Assembly (NCBI RefSeq): GCF_959025735.1
Contig: NZ_CAUFJQ010000008.1
Coordinates: forward strand, 1-27,668
Source of the DNA: an uncultured Streptococcus sp.
GTDB lineage: Bacteria; Bacillota; Bacilli; Lactobacillales; Streptococcaceae
Length of the DNA: 27,668 nucleotides
Direction of reading: 5' to 3'
Part shown: in pieces, positions 8,190 to 14,941 of the stretch
How the letters are laid out: every line of letters begins with the position of its first letter
How positions within the stretch are numbered: the stretch's first letter is position 1
Made by a program: the position numbers and the translations under genes
Notes under the pieces: model-generated
The model's input: only the letters and a program-made list of their open reading frames with translations
Told to the model about the DNA's origin: nothing
Database searches by the model: none

Positions 8190-8225
8190 AAGTATAACAA
8201 AAACGAGCAAAAATAAAAAATGTGA
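8190..8225 (-). repeat. seam element, copy A, with the promoter of the metallophosphoesterase
   Basis: 36-base element that differs from copy C (10465-10500) at only four positions. It shares AGTATAACAAAAACGAG (8191-8207) exactly with copy B (9143-9159). On the minus strand it reads terminator tail TTTATTTTTG, then an extended -10 TGTTATACT (core 8191-8196). It is therefore both the end of the upstream unit and the promoter of the next gene. Confidence 0.8.
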
Positions 8226-8247
8226 TCACACTTGGATATCACATTTT
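8217..8247 (-). terminator. intrinsic terminator after the Imm47-like gene
   Basis: Ten-base perfect stem (8217-8226 with 8238-8247), followed on the minus strand by TTTATTTTTG. Its 3' arm overlaps seam copy A. Confidence 0.85.
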
Positions 8248-8260
8248 AAACGACCAGTCA

Positions 8261-9058
8261 TCATTTGATTTCAAAACCATAAAAATATTTTCTTCCTTCG
8301 ACCCAGTCTCGCTTGGAAACATCTTCAATGTAATCAATCATATTATCGATATCTTTTCTTGAAATTGTTTCGTTAACTTTTACTGGAACCCTTTTACCAG
8401 TAAATGTAGAAAGGAGAGCAGATTGAAGGTATTTATGAAACTTACCTTCAACTTGGATACCAGTATACAATGAAGTCATGATTTCCTTAGCAAACATTCC
8501 CGGAAAGACAGGAGAGCCCTTATAGTAATAGGTATCTGGTTCTTTCTGTTCGCTTACTAACGACCATAATTCTTCAACCTCTTCTTCGGTTGCTTCCTCC
8601 GTCGATAATTTCTGATCATAAAAATAATCATCCAATGCATCTTGGATCGCATATTCAATGTCTGAATCGCTATCTTCCCACTCGTCCCAAAGTGCAAGCA
8701 AATAAGGAACTACTTCATAGGACATCGTGTCCACAGCACCAGTGACAAATGTAAAAATAGCAAATTCTGACACATCGGATAAACATCTAAGATTGGAAAC
8801 ATCCCTTAAATCTTCATTGGTGCATACCGAGCAAAACAATCGAATACACAAATTTAAGACAGATTCATCTTTCGTTTGATTCATCAGTTCAATCAACAAT
8901 GGTTTAACTGAAAAATCCCCCTTTTTTAATATCTCTGCAATCAGTAAAATACATTCTTTTTCATCAGAAATAGACTCTAGATTAGTTTTCAACTCTTTAA
9001 GAGACAAAGGACTAACCCCACCAAAATCTACTCCTGTCAGTAGTAAGTTATTTTCCAT
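8261..9058 (-). CDS. immunity-type protein, Imm47-like
   Basis: 265 residues from the ATG ending at 9058 (a TTG lies directly before it). The ribosome site is weak (TTTAGG). The protein is acidic and mostly helical, with no signal peptide or TM segment. A central ALWDEWEDSDSD block resembles the W-E-D motif described for the Imm47 family of polymorphic-toxin immunity proteins; a YYYKGSPVFPG block follows. The family call is from motif memory and not certain. It lies in an AT-rich patch with a toxin fragment and another immunity candidate, and has its own promoter-like element (copy B) and terminator. It may be an orphan immunity gene protecting against a toxin not encoded here. Confidence 0.6.
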   Translation of the reverse strand: MENNLLLTGVDFGGVSPLSLKELKTNLESISDEKECILLIAEILKKGDFSVKPLLIELMNQTKDESVLNLCIRLFCSVCTNEDLRDVSNLRCLSDVSEFAIFTFVTGAVDTMSYEVVPYLLALWDEWEDSDSDIEYAIQDALDDYFYDQKLSTEEATEEEVEELWSLVSEQKEPDTYYYKGSPVFPGMFAKEIMTSLYTGIQVEGKFHKYLQSALLSTFTGKRVPVKVNETISRKDIDNMIDYIEDVSKRDWVEGRKYFYGFEIK

Positions 9059-9142
9059 CAAACCTAAAATCCATTCGTTCCTATTGTATTTTAAGACGTG
9101 TGATCACATCTCGCCCCGCCTAAATCAGCATACAATAAAACT

Positions 9143-9171
9143 AGTATAACAAAAACGAGTACAAAACGTGA
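9143..9171 (-). repeat. seam element, copy B, with the putative promoter of the Imm47-like gene
   Basis: Shares AGTATAACAAAAACGAG with copy A and ends in a similar ACGTGA. Minus strand: extended -10 TGTTATACT (core 9143-9148) with a weak TTCACG about 18 bases upstream. It directly follows the terminator of the toxin/immunity pair. Confidence 0.65.
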
Positions 9172-9199
9172 AAACCATCCACATGAATATGAATGGTTT
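9172..9199 (-). terminator. probable terminator of the toxin/immunity pair
   Basis: AAACCAT (9172-9178) pairs with ATGGTTT (9193-9199), seven bases with a 14-base loop, followed on the minus strand by a T and then TCACGTTTTG. Weaker than the other terminators. Confidence 0.5.
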
Positions 9200-9230
9200 A
9201 GACTATATTATAATAAGGTTCTAGAATGAA

Positions 9231-9638
9231 CTAGATATTCCCTTCATCATCGGCTTCTTCATCCTCTACAACCTCTACATTCAAGTAACCATTATCTAGG
9301 TATTCTTCATGAGTGATTTCACCGCTATGATACATAAATTGCTTATTTAATTTTATGGACATTTGCTTAAACTCTGAAAAGCTATCTGCTAATCCGTCTA
9401 GAGCCAAAAAGACATCTACAAAACCAGTTGTATAATCTTGATCTTTTGATGAAGAAATCTTATCTTTCTTTTTGTCTAACAAGGTAATTCCATTTTTTAA
9501 TTGCTCCAAGTAGTCTTCTATTTCATTCTCACAAGTTTTTAAATCAATAAGATATTCAGAATTATCTATATGCTGTTTAATATTTAATTGTTCAAAAAAA
9601 TCGATATATTGTCTTATTAGTTTGCTTACTTCAATCAT
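9231..9638 (-). CDS. candidate cognate immunity protein of the adjacent toxin fragment
   Basis: 135 residues; start and toxin stop overlap as ATGA (9635-9638), so the two are translationally coupled. I do not recognise the family. The protein looks all-helical, with charged amphipathic stretches and a very acidic C-terminus (VEVVEDEEADDEGNI). That suits binding a basic nuclease domain such as the Lys/Arg-rich toxin tail next door. No signal or TM segment, so cytoplasmic. The immunity role is inferred from order, overlap and charge. Confidence 0.65.
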   Translation of the reverse strand: MIEVSKLIRQYIDFFEQLNIKQHIDNSEYLIDLKTCENEIEDYLEQLKNGITLLDKKKDKISSSKDQDYTTGFVDVFLALDGLADSFSEFKQMSIKLNKQFMYHSGEITHEEYLDNGYLNVEVVEDEEADDEGNI

Positions 9639-10375
9639 TTATTTAGTCTCCGCCCTGCTCCTAATTTGGTCTTCATTTTGTTTATTGTACCGTCAATATT
9701 TATTACTTTTTTAAATTCTCCATTCGACTTAAATACTTCCAAATGGTCTTTATGCATACCATCTAAATATATCTGATCACCTTTTTTAAGCCCAGGAATA
9801 CTCTTATCTACTACTTCATACATAGTTTGTCCATCATATCGCTTCTTTGTCTTTCTCACCGAACTTTTTAACTGTTCACCAAAATCCGTCTCAAAAAATT
9901 CTTGCATATTATTAACTGGTGTAGGAATCGATCTTCCCCCACCTCTACCTTCAAATGCTGCAATCTTCTGTTTGTGATCGACTGAGATTTGTTGGATGCG
10001 ATCGGCGAAATCATCTATCTTCGTTGAGACGTTAGACTTTGGTAGATTAACATTTCCATCCCCTGCAAGAGCAAAGGCAGGTTGACGTTGATTTCCAATG
10101 GAATCCATCATGTTTTGAACATTTTGTCGACCTGTTTCCATCGCATCATTGAAGTTCCGAATCATTGAAGTTCCGAACTTTATTGGAAGCGCTTCTGCTC
10201 CTGCTGCAACAGTTTTGTTCTTCACATTTGAAACACGGTTCTTGAAGTTATCAAAAGCTTCTCCAGCTTGAACCTTGACATCACCCACCTTGGTCTTAAC
10301 TTCCGTCCAAGTTGTTTTGACACGATCTTTAATACTAGCCTTAAAGCTAGTCGCTTCCCCACTGTGGATGTTCAC
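9635..10375 (-). CDS. orphan C-terminal toxin fragment with colicin-E3-like RNase motif
   Basis: 246 residues if read from the GTG at 10373-10375, which has no ribosome site. The frame is open further up to 10462 without any ATG and is closed by a TGA at 10463-10465 inside seam copy C. So this is the 3' part of a longer toxin gene whose trafficking half is missing. It has a helical Lys/Val-rich part (about 10-85), a Gln/Asn-rich linker and a C-terminal domain from about residue 180. There, QIYLDGMHKDHLEVF carries Asp205, His208 and Glu213 in the spacing of the Asp/His/Glu site of colicin E3/cloacin rRNases; a G...D-G-T segment and a basic end follow. Such domains cut 16S rRNA at the decoding centre. 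The E3 likeness is by motif only. Probably silent. Confidence 0.6.
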   Translation of the reverse strand: MNIHSGEATSFKASIKDRVKTTWTEVKTKVGDVKVQAGEAFDNFKNRVSNVKNKTVAAGAEALPIKFGTSMIRNFNDAMETGRQNVQNMMDSIGNQRQPAFALAGDGNVNLPKSNVSTKIDDFADRIQQISVDHKQKIAAFEGRGGGRSIPTPVNNMQEFFETDFGEQLKSSVRKTKKRYDGQTMYEVVDKSIPGLKKGDQIYLDGMHKDHLEVFKSNGEFKKVINIDGTINKMKTKLGAGRRLNK

Positions 10376-10464
10376 ATTAGCTGCTTGACTTGCTCTATAG
10401 GATTTGTATTTATTCCCGAGGTGACCAGTAGCTGACTGGTAAAAAAGTGTTAGAAGTTTAAATC

Positions 10465-10500
10465 AAGTATAACAAAAACTCACAAAAATAAAAAATGCGA
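10465..10500 (-). repeat. seam element, copy C
   Basis: 36 bases, 32 identical to copy A. Minus strand: terminator 3' arm, TTTATTTTTG, three variable bases, then an extended -10 TGTTATACT (core 10466-10471). The toxin fragment's frame is fused directly behind it, with no start codon. Confidence 0.8.
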
Positions 10501-10523
10501 TAACACCTTAGTTACCACATTTT
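10492..10523 (-). terminator. intrinsic terminator after the frameshifted gene
   Basis: 13-pair stem in RNA (10492-10504 with 10511-10523; two G-U pairs), six-base loop, then TTTATTTTTG on the minus strand. Its 3' arm is part of seam copy C. Confidence 0.75.
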
Positions 10524-10562
10524 GGCATGGAACGAGCCTGATGGCCAATTGAAATTTTTAAA

Positions 10563-10923
10563 TTATTGATTTTTAGCAATCTTTATAAATGCTTGTTTAA
10601 AATCCTCATACATTTCAAAAGCAATTTTCATAACATCTCGAAAATCAATATAATCAGAAATAACTGGATCTAGAATAATATACTCTCTAGAAATTAGCCA
10701 TTTCAAAGGGACTACCCATGATGACTTTATCTCCTTCATATATGACCCAAATCAATTCCAATCTACCATGTTCAAAAACAAAATGAAAACCAAAACGAAA
10801 ATTCTCAACTTGCTGCAAGTTAATATGGAAAAATCGTTCTCGCTTATCATATTGAACTTCATAGCCCAATGACTCTACGATTTCCAATAAATAATCAAGC
10901 TCTTGACCCTCTGGTGTCCTATC
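10563..10923 (-). pseudogene. frameshifted small gene behind uvrC (probable immunity-gene remnant)
   Basis: Directly after the uvrC stop a frame without ATG reads DRTPEGQELDYLLEIVESLGYEV and on to GSPFEMANF, ending at a TAG (10687-10689). The reading then continues in another frame as LISREYIILDPVISDYIDF to a TAA at 10563-10565. The two halves join naturally with a one-base shift near 10690-10700, giving ~120 residues. The start codon has also gone: the nearest in-frame start is a TTG at 10887. Composition and size match the immunity genes nearby; I do not recognise the family. It is closed by the terminator at 10492-10523. Confidence 0.65.
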
Positions 10924-10924
10924 T

Positions 10925-12757
10925 TTACTGCAAGTCTTTTGCGGACTCCGCCACTTCCATCAATGGACTTGCTTCTTCCTGCTTTCCTTGATGGAGCTTG
11001 GCTTGCACCGCCTCCGCGACTGCTCGTGGGATGCCAACTGTGACGATCTCTTCCACAGTAGCTTCTTTGATCTTGGTCAGTGACTTGAAGTGTTTCATCA
11101 GCAACTGCTTGCGTTTTGGTCCCAAACCTTCGATGCCATCCAGCTGGGAGGAGAAGGAATTCTTGGATCGGAGCTGGCGGTGGAAGGTGATGGCGAAACG
11201 GTGGACCTCATCCTGGATCCGTTGGAGGAGGAAAAATTCCTGCGAGGTTCGAGAGAGTTCGATGACTTGGAGGGGATCACCGAAGAGCAATTCATGGGTC
11301 TGGTGCTTGTCATTCTTTTGCAAACCTGCAATGGGAATATCTAACCCCAACTCGTCTTGGATGACTTGCTTAGCGACATTAACCTGACCCTGACCCCCAT
11401 CTATGACGATCAGATCTGGTGGCGTCAGGCCATCCCGCATAACCCGGCTGTAGCGTCTGCGAATGACTTCTCGCATGCTGGCATAGTCATCTGGTCCGAC
11501 AACGGTCTTGATCTTGTACTTGCGGTAGTCCTTTTTGCTTGGCTTCCCATTGACAAAGACCACCATGGCAGATACGGGACTGGTCCCCATAATGTTGGAG
11601 TTATCAAAGGACTCAATGCGCACAGGAGTTGGAATTTGCAGGAGTTTTCCAAGATTTTCAATGGCACCTAGGGTCTTCTCCATGGATTTTTCAAGGAGAT
11701 TGAACTTCTGCTCCAGACTGACACGCGCATTCTTAATGGCCAGATTGACCAATTGTTTCTTCTCCCCACGCTGGGGTTTGAGGACCTTGGTATCCACTAG
11801 TGCCTTGACCGCTTCCTCATCGATATCCTGAGGGATAAGGATTTCATTAGGAATCAGGTGAGATTTCTCCTGGTAAAACTGCCCCACATAGGTCAACAAA
11901 TCCTCGTCTGGATCATTGTAGTATGGAAAGAGATTGACGTCACGCTCAATCAGCTTGCCCTGACGGACAAAGAAGACCTGCACACACATCCAGCCCTTGT
12001 CCACGTAGTAGCCAAAAACATCCCGGTTCTGCAAATCCTTGGCCATGACCCGCTGTTTGGTCCGCAGGGTCCCAATAGCCTGGATCAGATCCCGATACTC
12101 GGCTGCCCGCTCGAATTCCATGTTTTGCGCAGCGGTATTCATCTTGAGCTTGAGCTCATCGATAATCTTGTCATCCTGCCCTTTGAGGAAATCAGAAACC
12201 TCCTGGGCCATGCCCTTGAAATAAGCCTCATCCTTGTGGCAGACTGTGTGGGCCATACATTGCCCTAAATGGTAATAAAAGCAGACCTTGGAAGGGGGAT
12301 TGGTACACTTGCGGAAAGGAAAAATCCGGTCCAAAAGCCTTTTGATCTCATTAGCCGCTCCTACGTCTGGATAGGGACCGAAATAGAGACCGCCATCTTT
12401 TTTGACCTGGCGCGTGATGATAAGACGGGGATAACGCTCATTGGTAATCTTGATGAAGGGATAGGACTTGTCGTCCTTGAGCATGATATTGTACTTAGGC
12501 TTGTTCTCCTTGATCAGGTTGATCTCAAGAAGCAAGGCCTCAATATTGGACTCAGTGACGATAAACTCAAAATCCACAATCTCAGATACCAGCGCTTCTG
12601 TCTTGGTATCGTGGCTTCCTCTGAAATAGGACCGCACGCGATTGCGAAGATTCTTGGCCTTGCCCACATAGATGATGGTACCGTTCTTGTCTTTGTGAAT
12701 GTAACAGCCCGGACTCGTCGGCAAGAGCTCGAGCTTGGATTTAATCAAGTTGTTCAT
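10925..12757 (-). CDS. uvrC: excinuclease ABC subunit C
   Basis: 610 residues, full length. N-terminal GIY-YIG nuclease (SPGCYIHKDKNG, IIYVGKAKNLRNRVRSYF), a Cys-rich stretch (FRKCTNPPSKVCFYYHLGQC), the UVR helix pair (about 200-235), the RNase-H-like nuclease (ESFDNSNIMGTSPV, VIDGGQGQV) and helix-hairpin-helix repeats near the C-terminus (IEGLGPKRKQLLMKHF). It makes both incisions in nucleotide excision repair after UvrAB finds a lesion. GC-richer than the immunity patches on both sides, as expected for a core gene with inserted neighbours. The -10 box ends only 7 bases before the ATG, so the mRNA may be leaderless. Confidence 0.97.
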   Translation of the reverse strand: MNNLIKSKLELLPTSPGCYIHKDKNGTIIYVGKAKNLRNRVRSYFRGSHDTKTEALVSEIVDFEFIVTESNIEALLLEINLIKENKPKYNIMLKDDKSYPFIKITNERYPRLIITRQVKKDGGLYFGPYPDVGAANEIKRLLDRIFPFRKCTNPPSKVCFYYHLGQCMAHTVCHKDEAYFKGMAQEVSDFLKGQDDKIIDELKLKMNTAAQNMEFERAAEYRDLIQAIGTLRTKQRVMAKDLQNRDVFGYYVDKGWMCVQVFFVRQGKLIERDVNLFPYYNDPDEDLLTYVGQFYQEKSHLIPNEILIPQDIDEEAVKALVDTKVLKPQRGEKKQLVNLAIKNARVSLEQKFNLLEKSMEKTLGAIENLGKLLQIPTPVRIESFDNSNIMGTSPVSAMVVFVNGKPSKKDYRKYKIKTVVGPDDYASMREVIRRRYSRVMRDGLTPPDLIVIDGGQGQVNVAKQVIQDELGLDIPIAGLQKNDKHQTHELLFGDPLQVIELSRTSQEFFLLQRIQDEVHRFAITFHRQLRSKNSFSSQLDGIEGLGPKRKQLLMKHFKSLTKIKEATVEEIVTVGIPRAVAEAVQAKLHQGKQEEASPLMEVAESAKDLQ

Positions 12758-12758
12758 A

Positions 12759-12777
12759 CTCTCTATTATAGCAAAAA
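12759..12777 (-). promoter_or_regulatory. uvrC promoter, extended -10 seven bases from the start codon (seam copy D)
   Basis: Minus strand TGCTATAAT, core 12765-12770, preceded by six T's of a weak terminator-like hairpin (GGGA/TCCC around 12781-12793). The -10 is separated from ATG by AGAGAGT only. The 19 bases 12759-12777 recur exactly at 14880-14898. Confidence 0.75.
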
Positions 12778-12852
12778 AGGGGGAGCTAGTCCCTCAGTGT
12801 AATGTGTTTAAAATGCTTCGTTTTTTTTAAGTCTCTTTTACAAATTTGACTT

Positions 12853-13329
12853 TTATTCATCCTGTAGCATATCTAAAAACTCTGTAAAGTTATTTGCTAC
12901 TAACTCTATAGCTGGCTCTAGCTCGTACGATTCTTCGTGATACCAGATACAAATACTTGGATTTTCGGAATCCTTGACATAATTTAGACAAACAAAATCA
13001 CCACCGAACAATGCTGCTATGGGGATTAGTTGCATTCCGACATAATCTTCATCAAAGACAATGCGCCCTTCTAATTGTGTACTCAGCACTCCGATATCAT
13101 AAACCTCTTCTGGTTTCTCACCTGAAATAGCTAGTATGGCTAAAAAGCGATCGATTACTTTCTCATTATTCCCAAAATGAAAATACCGTTTTGACGGAAT
13201 CAATCCATTCTCATTCTTTATAAATTCCTAATAATCTTCAGGTAGTCGAACTTTCCACGCAGCTTCTCTTTCCTGTAATAGCGCATCAGTTGGCAGGGGG
13301 TAGATGATTGATTGATCTTGTTGGGACAT
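12853..13329 (-). pseudogene. SUKH (SMI1/KNR4) immunity gene with in-frame amber stop
   Basis: From the ATG at 13327-13329 (with a GTAGGAG site upstream) the frame encodes 158 residues, interrupted by one TAG at 13228-13230, codon 34. Around it the sequence reads RLPEDY-stop-EFIKNENG, which is the conserved SUKH start 'LPxDYxxFxxxxNG'; the stop replaces what is normally a Lys/Arg/Glu. Downstream, IPIAALFGGDFVCLNY, ICIWYHEE and NNFTEFLDML are further SUKH landmarks. SUKH proteins neutralise many polymorphic toxins. Residues 43-158 could restart from a TTG at 13203 but would lack the first helix. It lies 11 bases behind the DUF600-like gene in an immunity operon. A single base change would restore it. 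Confidence 0.8.
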
Positions 13330-13340
13330 ACCTTTATCTC

Positions 13341-13784
13341 CTACAATTGCTTGTTTTTTACTTCCTCGAACCATTTTTCAAACTCCAAACGTGGAAGCAA
13401 TTCTTCATCCTTGTCGTAACGTCCTTCATAGCTATAGCGACTGTCAAGGCTGTTTTTTTGAACATCATAAATCAACCACATTTCAGTTGGGTGTTCGCGA
13501 TTGTATTCTTGGCAAATATCAATCATTGCCTCTACATCCTTGATACCTTCCTTTAACAAGGCAGTTTGTAAACTAATATCAACATGAGAGTCTTTAGGTA
13601 AATAATCATTTACTAAGTGTTTGTGTACAATATTTCCCTTAATCTCATAGAAGAGATTAAAACTATACAAACTGTCCGCTATCGCATAAATAAAAATTTT
13701 ATCTACTTGATTTTGGACATATTCCAGCGCTAACGAAATCATGCTTGCTTGGACTTCCATAAATTTATCTTCAAATTGTGTCAT
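13341..13784 (-). CDS. immunity-type protein, DUF600/YezG-like
   Basis: 147 residues; its start overlaps the previous stop as ATGA (13781-13784). Layout: an N-terminal helix, IFIYAIADSLYSFNLFYEIKG as paired strands, a long helix, then HPTEMWLIYDV and YSYEGRYDKDEELLP, ending in EFEKWFEEVKN. This order (strands, helix, P-T-E-strand, Y-x-Y-E, terminal W-x-x-E) resembles the DUF600/YezG antitoxin family that counters LXG-type toxins of type VII secretion. The assignment is from pattern only. Cytoplasmic, AT-rich, part of an immunity operon with no toxin gene. Confidence 0.6.
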   Translation of the reverse strand: MTQFEDKFMEVQASMISLALEYVQNQVDKIFIYAIADSLYSFNLFYEIKGNIVHKHLVNDYLPKDSHVDISLQTALLKEGIKDVEAMIDICQEYNREHPTEMWLIYDVQKNSLDSRYSYEGRYDKDEELLPRLEFEKWFEEVKNKQL

Positions 13785-14257
13785 TGCAATAATCCTATTC
13801 TCTTTAATTCGTTTATGGCCTCTTCCTTAGATGGTGATTTGCCAAGCGCAAGGAAGTCTTTAACATCCTGTACGTGATCATAAAAATTAAAATTGATCTC
13901 TTTTAAATTCTCAATAAAATTCTCTATCAAAGAATCGTCGATATTTTCCAATGGAGATGGTAGCTTTTTCTTATTTTCATATGAATAAGCTACTTTTGCA
14001 ATGGTAGCTATTGCATAAGTCATATTATCCCAGGATGGCACATTCGCCTCATTATCATATAATTGCATATAGATAAAAAGTCCGCCAAAGTCTGTGCCAT
14101 CATCTAATAGAGCATAGAGCTTATCTCCACCTCTATCTTTATTCTCCAAAAAGTCCCAACAAACATCGAAAGCAGAGCGAATCTGAGGTTTATAGGGTGT
14201 TTCCAGTTGATCAACGATTGCTTCTGAAAAAATTAGCATAAAATAACTATCAAACAT
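13781..14257 (-). CDS. immunity-type protein, Imm6-like
   Basis: 158 residues, helical. IRSAFDVCWDFLENKDRGGDKLYALLDD is followed by SWDNMTYAIATIAKVAYSYE, then LPSPLENIDDSLIENF. The W...A.A......Y....K.LP..(I/L)E.(V/I)D(D/E).L pattern is what I associate with the Imm6 family, and it recurs in the neighbouring frameshifted gene. The start at 14257 has a GGGAGAAAAT site; the stop overlaps the next start by four bases. Intact and probably functional. No toxin is nearby. Confidence 0.6.
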   Translation of the reverse strand: MFDSYFMLIFSEAIVDQLETPYKPQIRSAFDVCWDFLENKDRGGDKLYALLDDGTDFGGLFIYMQLYDNEANVPSWDNMTYAIATIAKVAYSYENKKKLPSPLENIDDSLIENFIENLKEINFNFYDHVQDVKDFLALGKSPSKEEAINELKRIGLLQ

Positions 14258-14328
14258 ATTTTCTCCCTGTCTAGTGCTAGCTAGATAAGAAATTTTGGGA
14301 CAATCTCATCGTTAATAAAAGTGCTAAA

Positions 14329-14816
14329 TCAATATTTCATCTGAATTTCACGAAGTAGATCTCCAAAGTAATTGTCAACCAAAGGATCATTCAAAATTAG
14401 TTCAAGGTCTAGTGCTGATAGTTGGTCCGCTAATTTTTGATTTTCAGCTACCAGTTGCAGGTAACTCGAAACATAAGCTTCTAGCGTTTCCTCATCAACA
14501 CTTTCAATTGTTTGGGGAAGATACTTTTCTCCAGATTGCTGATACAAATGATAGCAAATCAAAGCAAAATAATTGGCAATACAGCTCCATACAAGAGAAT
14601 TAGTCTCCTTGTCCAGCTCCATAAAAGTTAAAATACCATACTCATCCAAATTTTCCAATCGATCATAAAGAATATCTCACTTTTGTTATCTAGTGCTTGA
14701 CTTGAGAGCTTCAAGGATTCACGAACAAACTCCATATAATCTTTATCGCTAATATAATCCACTAGATTGTAAGTCAACTTTTGTAAAAAATCTAGTAAGT
14801 TCGCATTCCATTCCAT
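14329..14816 (-). pseudogene. frameshifted Imm6-like gene
   Basis: The ATG at 14814-14816 has a GAGGA site. The frame reads MEWNANLLDFLQKLTY to NKSEIF, then runs out of frame; from about 14667 a second frame continues YDRLENLDEYGILTF to the stop at 14329. Adding one base near 14668-14669 gives ~162 residues. The second part has VWSCIANYFALICYHLY and YLPQTIESVDEETLEAYV, the same pattern as the intact Imm6-like protein at 13781-14257. Oldest-looking member of the immunity operon; first gene behind seam copy E. Confidence 0.7.
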
Positions 14817-14879
14817 AATTTTATCCTCAAGTAAGCTACCCTTGTATGTTATTTACAGAGATTCTATATTATTATTACT

Positions 14880-14898
14880 CTCTCTATTATAGCAAAAA
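14880..14898 (-). repeat. seam copy E: duplicate of the uvrC promoter region
   Basis: 19 bases identical to 12759-12777, including terminator T-run, TGCTATAAT (core 14886-14891) and AGAGAG. It directly follows the CPBP terminator on the minus strand and would serve as the promoter of the immunity operon, ~70 bases upstream of its first gene. Confidence 0.8.
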
Positions 14899-14923
14899 GA
14901 GGGATCTAAAACGATCCCTCTTT
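14896..14923 (-). terminator. intrinsic terminator of the hemW-to-CPBP operon
   Basis: AAAGAGGGATC (14896-14906) pairs perfectly with 14913-14923, six-base loop, followed on the minus strand by a T-run TTTTTGC that merges into seam copy E. Confidence 0.92.
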
Positions 14924-14941
14924 GCTAATAATCGATCAAGC

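Noticed and set aside
7310..8242. Longer metallophosphoesterase starting at 8242
   Set aside because: The extra 30 residues overlap the seam promoter and lack a ribosome site; MNHRIAILSDIHGD at 8152 has GGAGTAG before it.
10687..10689. In-frame amber codon (recoding) in the gene behind uvrC, parallel to the SUKH amber
   Set aside because: Re-reading the frames shows the homologous continuation lies in a different frame, so this is a frameshift, not an in-frame stop. There is therefore no pattern of amber recoding.
10998..12802. Several long plus-strand frames opposite uvrC
   Set aside because: uvrC is unambiguous across the whole stretch; these have no ribosome sites or recognisable domains.
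14880..14898. Insertion-sequence or phage attachment site at the duplicated seam
   Set aside because: No transposase, integrase or terminal inverted repeats lie between the copies; homologous exchange of cassettes fits better.
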